Shown in pieces: positions 32,939 to 41,430 of a DNA stretch of 64,000 bases. A model generated the notes under the pieces. The model searched no databases. It saw nothing but the letters and a program-made list of their open reading frames with translations, and had not been told where the DNA came from. A program made the position numbers and the translations under genes. Within the stretch, counting starts at the first letter, position 1. Each line of letters begins with the position of its first letter. The stretch comes from Caballeronia sordidicola (GTDB lineage Bacteria > Pseudomonadota > Gammaproteobacteria > Burkholderiales > Burkholderiaceae), in assembly GCF_001544455.2 (NCBI RefSeq), contig NZ_FCOC02000027.1:1-64000 (forward strand). The letters run 5' to 3'.

Positions 32939-34936
32939 TCATTCACTCGCCAGCGCGACGACCGGGTCAAGCCGCGCCGCCTTGCGCGCCGGCATGAAGC
33001 CGAACACGAGGCCGGTCAGCAACGCGCAGGCGAAAGCGCCAGCAATGGCCCGCACCGAGAAAATGGCGGCCACGTCCGCTGCAATCAGCGCGGCGCCGAT
33101 CAGCAAGCCGGCGGCCACGCCCAGCACCCCGCCAATTCCGGACACGAGCGTTGCTTCGGTCAGGAACTGCCGCAAGATATCGCGTTGCCGCGCGCCTGTC
33201 GCCATGCGGATACCAATCTCGCGCGTGCGTTCCCTGACCGTCATGAGCATAATGTTCATGACGCCGATACCGCCCACAAGCAGCGATATGGCGGCGATCA
33301 GCCCAAGCATGACCGTGAGCGTATTCTGCGTTTCCGTCTGCGCCTTGACCGAAGCCGCCCGGTTGTAGACCTGGAAGTCGCGGATAAGGTGGCTTGCCGC
33401 GAGGACATCGCCAATCTGCTTTGCGGTTTCATCGGCGAGATCGAGCCGGTCTATCAGCACGGATATCCACGACAGATTGGTCGTGCCCACCACGCGCCGG
33501 CTGCCCGTGGAGAAAGGCGTGAGCACGACGTTATCGTCGTCCGCGTCTCCGGATGTCGCGCCTTTTTCCTCCAGTTCGCCAATGACTTCGAAAGGCACGT
33601 TGTTCACGAGCACATAGTGGCCAACGGGGTCCGCATCGCCAAAAAGCTTTTCGCTGACGCGCTTGCCAAGCAGCACAACGGCAGCGAGATCGCGTTCATC
33701 GTCGGCGCTGAAGAACGTTCCGCAGCTCGGCTTCCAGTTCAGTACGCGCGATGCCTCGTCGGTGACGGACCACAGCGTGGTCTGAACATCGACATTGCTG
33801 TACCGGAGCGTCACGTGTCCTTGCAGAAACGGCGTCGCGGCCGTGACATTGGGCACTTCGCGCACTTGCTGCGCGTCCGCCGTGGACAGCGTGCCGCCCG
33901 GTCCCCGCGTGTTGTCGCCGCCCGGCGTCACATACAGCCGGTTGGTGCCGAAGCTCGCCATCTTTGCAATGACTTCGCGCTCCGTGCCCGCTCCAATGGC
34001 GAGCATGACGATCACCGACGCCACGCCGATAATGATTCCAAGCAGCGTCAGCAGGGTACGAAAACGGTTGATCCACAGCACGCGCCACGCGGCGCGCAAT
34101 GCCTCGCGCGAGTCGGTGAAGAGCGACGCCGTGTGCGCGACGCCTTCAGCCATGGATGCAATGAACGCGGCTGCATCCAGCGACGCGGGCGCTGTGGTGC
34201 GTGAGCCAGCGCCCAAGCCTGCAGCTACGCCCGAGTCACTGACAATTTCACCGTCGCGGATTTCGATCACACGATGCGCGCACGCGGCGACCTCGCGATC
34301 ATGCGTGATGAGGATGACCGTATGCCCGGCCGCGGCCAGTTCCTGCAGCAGCGCCATGACTTCCGCGCCGCTGCGGGAATCGAGTGCGCCCGTGGGTTCA
34401 TCGGCGAGCAGGATGTGGCCGCCGTTCATCAACGCACGGCCTATCGATACCCGTTGCTGCTGTCCGCCGGACAATTGCCCGGGCCGATGATCGAGCCGTC
34501 CTGCAAGCCCGAGCCGGCTCAGCAATGCGACGGAGCGTTCGGCGCGTTCCTGCGTTGGGACACCTGAATAGATGGCAGGAATCTCGACGTTTTCACGCGC
34601 CGTTTCTGTCGCGATCAGGTGATATCCCTGGAATACGAAGCCAAACGCTTCGCGCCGCAACCACGCGAGTTCATCGGCGTTGAAGTTCGCGATGTCCTTG
34701 CCGGCGAAGCGGTATTCGCCTGCGCTTGGTCTGTCGAGGCAGCCGAAAATATGCATCAGCGTCGACTTTCCGGAACCCGATACGCCGACAATCGCAACGA
34801 ATTCGCCGGCCGCGATCTGCAGGCTTACGCCGCGCAGCACATCAACGGAAGGCGCTGCCGTGCCGCCATCGACAGCCGCGCGGCCGCCATACGACTTCCA
34901 GATGGCGCGCAACTCGATCAGCGGCGCGCCTACCAC
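32939..34936 (-). CDS. macB: MacB-type ABC efflux pump (ATPase-permease)
   Basis: The protein of about 665 residues has an N-terminal ATPase domain (GVSGSGKST, LSGGQQQRVSIGRAL, LLADEPTGALD) and a permease domain with a large periplasmic loop and three closing helices, ending FGFMPARKAARLDPVVALAS. This is the MacB/LolD-like layout for macrolide, peptide or siderophore export. GTG 34936 is the probable start, overlapping the last codons of the macA stump. The missing MacA body would normally link it to the outer-membrane channel, so the pump is probably incomplete. Confidence 0.88.
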   Translation of the reverse strand: MVGAPLIELRAIWKSYGGRAAVDGGTAAPSVDVLRGVSLQIAAGEFVAIVGVSGSGKSTLMHIFGCLDRPSAGEYRFAGKDIANFNADELAWLRREAFGFVFQGYHLIATETARENVEIPAIYSGVPTQERAERSVALLSRLGLAGRLDHRPGQLSGGQQQRVSIGRALMNGGHILLADEPTGALDSRSGAEVMALLQELAAAGHTVILITHDREVAACAHRVIEIRDGEIVSDSGVAAGLGAGSRTTAPASLDAAAFIASMAEGVAHTASLFTDSREALRAAWRVLWINRFRTLLTLLGIIIGVASVIVMLAIGAGTEREVIAKMASFGTNRLYVTPGGDNTRGPGGTLSTADAQQVREVPNVTAATPFLQGHVTLRYSNVDVQTTLWSVTDEASRVLNWKPSCGTFFSADDERDLAAVVLLGKRVSEKLFGDADPVGHYVLVNNVPFEVIGELEEKGATSGDADDDNVVLTPFSTGSRRVVGTTNLSWISVLIDRLDLADETAKQIGDVLAASHLIRDFQVYNRAASVKAQTETQNTLTVMLGLIAAISLLVGGIGVMNIMLMTVRERTREIGIRMATGARQRDILRQFLTEATLVSGIGGVLGVAAGLLIGAALIAADVAAIFSVRAIAGAFACALLTGLVFGFMPARKAARLDPVVALASE

Positions 34937-35095
34937 TGGAATCTCCCGTCGGCGGCGTGAACGCGGCTGATGCTCGTGACGAGGCGCTCGCCAGCGCTCA
35001 GTCCCGACAGAACCTCGGCGTTCAGGCGATCGCGTACGCCCGTGTGGACCGTGCGCGAGACGATTTTTCCATCGACCAGGACCACGCTGATCATC
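34930..35095 (-). pseudogene. macA: 3' stump of a MacA-like membrane-fusion gene
   Basis: The last 50 or so codons read ISVVLVDGKIVSRTVHTGVR, then DRLNAEVLSGLSAGERLVTS and a stop at 34930, which is the C-terminal barrel of MacA/HlyD-type adaptors. Upstream of about 35095 the sequence belongs to a FecCD permease on the opposite strand, so about 85% of the gene is missing. The stop overlaps the macB start. Confidence 0.8.
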
Positions 35096-35096
35096 G

Positions 35097-35326
35097 GGCC
35101 GATCTCGTTTGTTGGCCTGATGGTGCCGCATATTGCGCGGCTGCTTGGCTTGCGCCGGCCCGTGATGCAGGTGAGCGGCGCCGCGTTGCTGGGCGCCGCC
35201 ATGCTGGTCGCCGCCGACTGGCTCGGCCGCAATTTGCTGTTTCCGTACCAGATGCCCGCCGGGCTGCTCGCCACCTTCGTGGGCGGCCCGTATTTCCTGT
35301 TCCTGCTTTGGCGCGAGCGCGAGTGA
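35097..35326 (+). pseudogene. 3' stump of a FecCD-type siderophore permease
   Basis: The reading starts abruptly with GPISFVGLMVPHIARLLGLR and ends AGLLATFVGGPYFLFLLWRE, the last third of a FecCD/BtuC-type permease. No start codon or N-terminal helices are present. The junction with macA falls at about 35085-35097. An ABC ATPase gene follows 19 bases downstream. Confidence 0.82.
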
Positions 35327-35345
35327 CGCGCCCCGCGAGTGTTCC

Positions 35346-36201
35346 ATGGAAACGTTCATGACTTCATCCACCGTCCTCGCCGCGCCTCTGCATGCCGCGG
35401 GACCGCTGTCCGCGCACCCGCCGGTGCCGTCTCCGATGTTCGAGCTTTCCGGCGTCAGTTTCGCCGTGCCCGGGCGAACGCTGCTGCATCCGCTTTCGCT
35501 CACGCTGGAGCCGCATCGCGTGATTTGCCTGATTGGTCACAATGGCTCGGGCAAATCCACGCTGATCAAGCTGCTCGCGCGTCAGCAGTTGCCCACCCAC
35601 GGCGATATCCGTTTCGAACGCGAATCGCTCGATGCGTGGCCGGGCCGCGGGCTTGCGCGCAAGCTTGCGTATCTGCCGCAGCACACCGTCGGCGGCGGGC
35701 GTGCTGGTGCGCGAACTGGTGCGTTTCGGCCGTCATCCGTGGCATGGCGCGCTCGGCCGCTTCCGTCCGGAAGACCACGCGAAGGTGGAGGAGGCCATGG
35801 CGCTGACCGACGTCGAGCGCTTCGCCGACCGTCTTGTCGACACACTCTCCGGCGGCGAACGGCAACGCGTCTGGCTGGCGATGCCGGTCGCGCAGGACGC
35901 CGACTGCCTGCTGCTCGATGAACCCATTTCGGCCCTCGACGTGGCGCATCAGGTCGAGGTGCTGTCGCTGGTACAGGAGTTGTCGCGCGCGCGTGGGCTT
36001 GGCGTGGTGGTCGTGCTGCACGACGTCAACATGGCGGTACGTTTCTGCGACGAGATCATTGCGCTGCGCGGCGGCAAACTATGCGCGCGCGGCACGCCCG
36101 CCGAGATCATGACGTCGGCGCGGCTGGAGGAAATCTACGGCATCCCGATGGTCGTGATGCCGCATCCGCATACGGGCGAACCGGTATGCGTGGTCCGATG
36201 A
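35346..36201 (+). pseudogene. Frameshifted siderophore ABC ATPase (FecE/FhuC-like)
   Basis: The first part has MFELSGVSFAVPGRTLLHPL and Walker A LIGHNGSGKSTLIKL, reaching LAYLPQHT near 35690. The frame then changes by one position. The continuation, AAGVLVRELVRFGRHPWHGA, carries the signature LSGGERQRVWLAMPVAQD, Walker B LLLDEPISALD and VVVLHDVNMAV, and ends at 36201. With one indel at about 35690-35697 corrected it would be a normal ferric-siderophore ATPase of about 284 residues. Confidence 0.82.
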
Positions 36202-36299
36202 AGTCCGCGTCCGCGCGGCCGGTGCAACAACGAGATGCCGCGCTGCTGCGCGGCGTGGCAACGCGCGGCATGGCCGCGTCGTGGGAGAGCATAGGATGA
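36198..36299 (+). CDS. Short coupled reading between ATPase and exporter
   Basis: This is a 33-codon reading starting at ATG 36198 that overlaps both neighbours by ATGA. It may be a residue of a deleted gene, for example a siderophore-iron reductase that sits in this position in related loci, or simply a translational bridge. It has no recognisable domain. Confidence 0.3.
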   Translation: MKSASARPVQQRDAALLRGVATRGMAASWESIG

Positions 36300-38050
36300 C
36301 TGATCAATCGAAGGATGACGCCACGCCGGACGTCCATGTTGGCCGCGAGTTTCTCCGGCTGTTCCGGCCGTTCTGGCATCTGTGCCTGTTCGTCACCGCG
36401 ATGGGCGCGCTCGCGGGCCTGAGTACCGCGTGGCTTCTGGCGACCATTAACGACGGATTGCACGCGCCTGGCGGAATTTCCGCCGCCACGGTGTGGACGT
36501 TTATCGGGCTGGTCGTGCTGACGCTGGCGGGCAACGCAATCTCGGGCGTGGGCAACAGCATGATTGGCCAGAAGATCGTGGCGTCGCTGCGCAAGGACAT
36601 TTCCGCGCGGATCGTCTGCGCGCCGATCGCGGCGGTGGAGCGTTATCGCGTGCACCGTTTGCTCGCCACGCTCAACAGTGACGTCGACACCGTCAGCGCC
36701 TTCACGTTCAACTTCCCGAGCTTCGCCGTGGCGCTGACGGTCGCGCTCGGCTGCGTGGTCTATATGCTCGTGCTTTCGCCGCCGCTGTTCCTGCTCGCGC
36801 TGGCCGCCATCCTGATCGGGGTGTGGATCAACCACTACGCGTCCATGCGCTGGGATCATCACTATCAGGGCGTGCGCGGCGCGCAGGACGACCTGCAAAA
36901 GCAATATCGCGCGATCACCGAAGGCGCGAAGGAACTGCGCCTGAACCGCGAGCGGCGCAACCGCGTGCACGCCGAACAGCTTTCGGGCGCGGCTGATATG
37001 ATTAGCGCACTGAAGATTCGCGCGATGCGGCTTTTCTACGCCACGGGCGCAATCGGCACGACGCTGTTTTTCGTGGTGATCGGCGTGATTCTTGTGATGC
37101 AGAACCGGCTTGGCATCGACTCGCGCCTGGTCAGCGGGTTCGTGATCGTGCTGCTTTATATTCGCGGACCGATAGAACAGGTTGCGGGCGGCGTGCTGGC
37201 GCTGATCCAGGCGCGGGTGTCGTTCCGGCGCATCGCCGAGCTTTCGAGCCAGTTCGAGAATCGCGAAGCACGGCTTCTCGATGCGCGGCCGGCCGCGCCC
37301 GCTGCAGCGCCAATGCAAGGCATCGCGTTGCGCCGCGCGGTGTTTGCGTTTCCCCAAGTGGGCACTGCCGCCGGGTTTCAGCTTGGACCCATCGACCTTG
37401 AAATCAGGCGGGGCGAGACGCTCTTCATTGTTGGAGAGAATGGATGCGGCAAGACAACGTTGCTCAAGCTGCTGCTGTCGCTATATTCGCCGGTGCATGG
37501 TGAATTGCTGGTCGACGGACAGCCGGTGCCCGATGACAAGCTCGACGATTATCGCCAGCAATTTTCAGCGGTGTTTTCTGACTATCACCTGTTCGATGAT
37601 CTGGTGGTCAATGACGCGGCGACCATCGAACGCGCGCGCGGTTATCTGGATCATCTCGAACTGGGCCAGAAAGTGCGGATCGAAAATGGCGCGTTTTCGA
37701 CCATCGACCTGTCGGCGGGACAGCGCAAGCGGCTGGCGCTGGTTCATGCATATCTGGAAAACCGTCCGTGGATGGTGCTCGACGAATGGGCCGCCGACCA
37801 GGATCCGACTTTCCGCCGCTTCTTTTACACGGAGATGCTTCCCGACCTGAAGCGGCAGGGCAAGACGCTGATCGTGATCTCGCACGATGACCGCTGTTTC
37901 GGCCTGGCCGACCGTGTCATCCAGCTGCATCAGGGGCGTATTGCGCAAGTGGCGGACTGCAGCGCATTCGCGTATTCGGCCTCGATAGACGATGCATCGT
38001 TCGAAACAGCGGGAGGCGCGGCGCAGCACGATGATGATGTTCGACTGTGA
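36296..38050 (+). CDS. Cyclic-peptide/siderophore exporter ABC transporter (PvdE-like)
   Basis: The 584-residue protein has an N-terminal six-helix membrane domain and a C-terminal ATPase (VGENGCGKTTLLKLLLSLYS, LSAGQRKRLALVHAYLENR, WMVLDEWAADQDPTFRRF), the pattern of the PvdE/SyrD cyclic peptide exporters. In ornibactin and malleobactin loci the OrbE/MbaE protein of this family exports the siderophore or a precursor. Here no NRPS follows. The start at 36296 is coupled to the upstream short reading. A terminator follows at 38072. Confidence 0.87.
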   Translation: MTDQSKDDATPDVHVGREFLRLFRPFWHLCLFVTAMGALAGLSTAWLLATINDGLHAPGGISAATVWTFIGLVVLTLAGNAISGVGNSMIGQKIVASLRKDISARIVCAPIAAVERYRVHRLLATLNSDVDTVSAFTFNFPSFAVALTVALGCVVYMLVLSPPLFLLALAAILIGVWINHYASMRWDHHYQGVRGAQDDLQKQYRAITEGAKELRLNRERRNRVHAEQLSGAADMISALKIRAMRLFYATGAIGTTLFFVVIGVILVMQNRLGIDSRLVSGFVIVLLYIRGPIEQVAGGVLALIQARVSFRRIAELSSQFENREARLLDARPAAPAAAPMQGIALRRAVFAFPQVGTAAGFQLGPIDLEIRRGETLFIVGENGCGKTTLLKLLLSLYSPVHGELLVDGQPVPDDKLDDYRQQFSAVFSDYHLFDDLVVNDAATIERARGYLDHLELGQKVRIENGAFSTIDLSAGQRKRLALVHAYLENRPWMVLDEWAADQDPTFRRFFYTEMLPDLKRQGKTLIVISHDDRCFGLADRVIQLHQGRIAQVADCSAFAYSASIDDASFETAGGAAQHDDDVRL

Positions 38051-38071
38051 GGTGCGGCCGCGAGAGTATCA

Positions 38072-38102
38072 AGCGAAGGCCTTAACGCCCTCGCTTTTTT
38101 TC
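38072..38102 (+). terminator. Intrinsic terminator after the exporter
   Basis: AAGCGAAGG pairs with CCCTCGCTT with one mismatch across an 8-base loop, followed by a run of T. It ends the plus-strand siderophore-like operon before the convergent LLM monooxygenase gene. Confidence 0.75.
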
Positions 38103-38128
38103 ACGCATTCGCACAGGAAGCCGGCGAT

Positions 38129-39484
38129 TCAACCCGCGCTCGCGTAGCGGCTCTTCGGCCGGTCGAGGCCGAGGTTCTCGCGCAGCGTGCCGCCTTCGTA
38201 TTCGGTGCGAAAGAGACCGCGATCCTGCAGCACCGGAATCACATCGGCCACGAATTCGTCGAGTCCGCCCGGCAAATACGGCGGCTGGATCAGGTAGCCG
38301 TCTACGCCATATGCCTCGAACCATTCCTGCATCTGGTCCGCGATCTCCTCGCCCGTACCAATCACGGTCCGTTGGCCGCGCGCACCCGCAAAGCGCTCGT
38401 AAAGCTGGCGGATCGTCAGCTTCTCGTTGCGCGCCCAGTTGAGCACATTGCGGAACTGGGTCTGTCCGCCCTCGGTGTGCATTGCGTCGAGTTCGTCCGG
38501 CAGCGGGCCGTCCGGATCGCAGCGCGACAGGTCATAGCCGCCGAGCGCGTTCGACAGCAGTTCGAGTCCGACATCCGGATGAATCAGCGATTGCAGGTAC
38601 TGGTGCTTGTCCAGCGCCTCCTGACGCGTGCGGCCGACAACCGGGTTCAGCCCCGGCATGATCTTCAACTGGTCCGCGCGGCGTCCGTAGCGTTCCATGC
38701 GCGCCTTCACGTCCTGATAGAACGACTGCGCGGCATCGAGCGTATGCAGCGGCGTGAACACCGCCTCGCACAGCCGCGCGGCCAGCTCGCGGCCCGGCGG
38801 CGAGCCGCCTGCCTGGAACAGCACCGGATGCCCTTGCGGCGGCCGCGCAGCGTTCAGCGGACCCTTCACCGAAAAATGCGCGCCCACGTGGTCGAGCGTA
38901 TGGACCTTGGCCGGATCGAAGTATCGGCCGCTCGCACGGTCACGCACGAACGCGTCGTCGTCCCAACTGTCCCATAGGCCGCGCACCACTTCCGCGAATT
39001 CGACCGCGCGCTCATAGCGTTCGTCGTGCGGGTAGGACAGGTTGTCGAAGTTCGCGGCGACCGACGCACCCGCCGACGTCACCACGTTCCAGCCCGCACG
39101 GCCGCCGCTGATGTGATCGAGCGACGCATACGCGCGCGCGACATTGTACGGCGCGCTATAGCTTGTTGAAGCAGTCGCGACGAGCCCGAGATGCCTGGTG
39201 CACGCGGCAATTGCCGACAGCAGCGTGATCGGTTCGAAGTACACGGTGTACTGGGGCCATCGGCTGAGCGCCTCGGCTGGCGCGTCGCGCACCGAGAGAC
39301 TGTCCGCGAGGAACATCAGGTCGAACTTGCCCCGCTCGGCCGCCTGCGCGAGGCTCAGGTAGTGCTGGAAGTTCGTACCCGCATCGATCTGCGAATCCGG
39401 ATGCATCCATGCCGCGACGTGGTGCCCGGTCGGATGGAAGAAAGCGCCCAGCTTCATCTTGTCGGGGCGTTTATTGGCGTGCAT
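38129..39484 (-). CDS. LLM-class flavin-dependent monooxygenase (NtaA/SnaA/DszA type)
   Basis: The 451-residue protein starts MHANKRPDKMKLGAFFHPTG and has family motifs LAQAAERGKFDLMFLADSLS, DHISGGRAGWNVVTS and QAGGSPPGRELAARLCEAVF. It is a two-component monooxygenase using FMNH2 from a separate reductase, cutting C-S or C-N bonds or hydroxylating. It is the last gene of a Pot-type ABC, acyl-CoA synthetase and crotonase operon, so its substrate is probably what the transporter imports. AAGGAG stands before ATG 39484. Confidence 0.87.
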   Translation of the reverse strand: MHANKRPDKMKLGAFFHPTGHHVAAWMHPDSQIDAGTNFQHYLSLAQAAERGKFDLMFLADSLSVRDAPAEALSRWPQYTVYFEPITLLSAIAACTRHLGLVATASTSYSAPYNVARAYASLDHISGGRAGWNVVTSAGASVAANFDNLSYPHDERYERAVEFAEVVRGLWDSWDDDAFVRDRASGRYFDPAKVHTLDHVGAHFSVKGPLNAARPPQGHPVLFQAGGSPPGRELAARLCEAVFTPLHTLDAAQSFYQDVKARMERYGRRADQLKIMPGLNPVVGRTRQEALDKHQYLQSLIHPDVGLELLSNALGGYDLSRCDPDGPLPDELDAMHTEGGQTQFRNVLNWARNEKLTIRQLYERFAGARGQRTVIGTGEEIADQMQEWFEAYGVDGYLIQPPYLPGGLDEFVADVIPVLQDRGLFRTEYEGGTLRENLGLDRPKSRYASAG

Positions 39485-39557
39485 GAAAAACTCCTTGATT
39501 TACGAGGCGGCAGCGAACTTGTGAAGCCGCGAAGCCGGAAACGGATAGGGCGCGCGT

Positions 39558-40634
39558 TCAGTGGCGCACTGCGTCGGGGGGAATCGGCCACGTGCTCGCG
39601 CTCGTCCACCACAGCGGGATCGTCGCGCCTTCGCCTGCGCCCGCGAGAGCCGTGGCCGACGTCTGCACCCGAAGCTCGCGCGCGTCGTAACCGTGTTGCC
39701 GCGCGATCACGAGGACGCTCGATCCCATGTTCAGCACGCTGCTGATCTGCGCGGACGCGGTATTCGCGACAATGCCCGCGGGCAACTCGCCGATCCGCAT
39801 GTCCTCCGGGCGCACCAGCACGCATCCCGCATCGGCTGGCAGCGGGCACGCCGCACGCAGCGTGAGGCCGCCGTCCGCGACCAGTTCGTCGGCGTGCGCA
39901 CCGCGCCGGCCATCGAAGATATTGCTGTCGCCTATGAAGGTCGCGGCGAACCGGCTGACCGGCCGCGCATAGACGTCGAGCGGCGTGCCGACCTGCTCGA
40001 TACGGCCGTGGTTGAACACCACAATGCGGTCCGACAGCGTCATGGCTTCGCTCTGGTCGTGCGTCACATACAGTGTCGTGATGCCGATCTGCCGGTGGAT
40101 GCGGCGCAATTCGATCTGCATCTGCTCGCGCATGTTCTTGTCGAGCGCGCTCAGCGGCTCGTCGAGCAGCAGCAGCTTCGGCTCGTAGACCAGCGCACGC
40201 GCAAGCGCGACACGCTGCTGCTGCCCGCCGGAGAGCTGCTTCGGCAGGCGCGCGGCTTTGTCGGCGAGGCCGACCAGCGCCAGCACGCGCTTGACCGAAG
40301 CGTCGATATCCGCGCGCTTCCACTTGCGCACCTTCAGCGGAAACGCGACGTTCTCCGCAATCGACAGGTGCGGAAACAGCGCATAGCTCTGAAACACCAT
40401 GCCGATGTCGCGCTGGTTCGCCGGCACGTTTTCGACGCGCCGTCCGCCGAGCAGAATGCTGCCGGCGCTCGGCTCCTCGAAGCCGGCGATCATCATCAGC
40501 GTGGACGTCTTGCCCGATCCGCTCGGCCCGAGCAGGCTGACAAATTCGCCATCCTGAACGTCGAGCACCGCGTCGACCACGGCCTGCACCGCGCCATAGT
40601 CCTTCGATACGCCTACAAGCTGTAAATGTGACAT
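39558..40634 (-). CDS. Pot-type ABC transporter ATPase
   Basis: The 358-residue ATPase begins MSHLQLVGVSKDYGAVQAVV and has Walker A GPSGSGKTSTLMMIAG, signature LSGGQQQRVALARAL and Walker B LLLLDEPLSALD. A C-terminal TOBE-like region (CVLVRPEDMRIGELP) follows. It energises the permeases at 43571 and 44473, as in PotABCD spermidine/putrescine-type uptake. It is separated from the permeases by the crotonase and acyl-CoA synthetase. Confidence 0.9.
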   Translation of the reverse strand: MSHLQLVGVSKDYGAVQAVVDAVLDVQDGEFVSLLGPSGSGKTSTLMMIAGFEEPSAGSILLGGRRVENVPANQRDIGMVFQSYALFPHLSIAENVAFPLKVRKWKRADIDASVKRVLALVGLADKAARLPKQLSGGQQQRVALARALVYEPKLLLLDEPLSALDKNMREQMQIELRRIHRQIGITTLYVTHDQSEAMTLSDRIVVFNHGRIEQVGTPLDVYARPVSRFAATFIGDSNIFDGRRGAHADELVADGGLTLRAACPLPADAGCVLVRPEDMRIGELPAGIVANTASAQISSVLNMGSSVLVIARQHGYDARELRVQTSATALAGAGEGATIPLWWTSASTWPIPPDAVRH

Positions 40635-40638
40635 CGGT

Positions 40639-41430
40639 TCAATTCCCCAGCAGTGAGTCGCGATGATGGATGTACGCCTTGAATCCAAGCCGCTCGACTT
40701 CGGCGCGCGCCGCGAGTTTCGACGGCGCATCCGGTTCGTAAAGCGGCGCGATCGTATCGACGCCCGCACGCAGCGCATCGACAAAACCAGCGACGTCGAA
40801 GCCGCCATTGATCGAGCGCTTCAGCGCCGCGACGCCATCCGGATGCAGATGTGCGAGCGGGCGCACGGCGTCGAGCACCGCGTCGAAGAAGCTCGCCTCC
40901 GGCAGCACCTCGTTGACGAGGCCCCAGTCGAGCGCTGTGCGCGCATCGAGCGAGCGGCCGAAAAACAGCAGCTGCTTCGCGCGGCGCACGCCGACAATCC
41001 ACGGCAGGATCGTGATCGACGCCGGATTCCAGTAGCGGATCTCCGGCTCGCCGAATGTCGCGCGCTCGGACGCGTACACGAAGTCGCACAGGTTCGCGAG
41101 GATGAAGCCAGCGCCGAGCGCGTAACCGTCGACTGCCGCCACGACCGGCTTGCGCGCGCGCCAGATCGCGAGAAAGCGTTCGAGATTGGCGCGCAGGCGC
41201 GGACCGGCCGCTTCGGACGAACCGCCCGCGCTCATGTCGAAACCCGTCGAGAACGCCCGGCCGGCGCCACGAATCACCGTGAGGGCGATCGTTTTGTCCG
41301 CGTCCGCCGCTTCGATCTGCGCGGCCAGTTCTATAAGCATGTCCGCGTCGATTGCGTTCAGCTTGTGCGGCTTGTTCAGGGTCAGCACGCGGATCGGCCC
41401 GTGCTGTTCGGCGAGCAGCGTATCGATCAT
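40639..41430 (-). CDS. Enoyl-CoA hydratase/isomerase (crotonase) family
   Basis: The 263-residue protein has the crotonase fold: LNKPHKLNAIDADMLIELAA, GAGRAFSTGFDMSAGG (oxyanion loop) and VAAVDGYALGAGFILANLCD. The usual second catalytic glutamate is not obvious, since ATFGEPEIRYW replaces the standard GLPEI region. ATGA overlap with the upstream acyl-CoA synthetase implies a CoA-ester intermediate. Confidence 0.85.
   Translation of the reverse strand: MIDTLLAEQHGPIRVLTLNKPHKLNAIDADMLIELAAQIEAADADKTIALTVIRGAGRAFSTGFDMSAGGSSEAAGPRLRANLERFLAIWRARKPVVAAVDGYALGAGFILANLCDFVYASERATFGEPEIRYWNPASITILPWIVGVRRAKQLLFFGRSLDARTALDWGLVNEVLPEASFFDAVLDAVRPLAHLHPDGVAALKRSINGGFDVAGFVDALRAGVDTIAPLYEPDAPSKLAARAEVERLGFKAYIHHRDSLLGN

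Noticed and set aside
32939..35503. 854-codon reading as one long MacB protein
   Set aside because: Its first 190 codons run antisense through the permease stump and the macA end with low-complexity content; MacB homology begins near 34930 and GTG 34936 fits.
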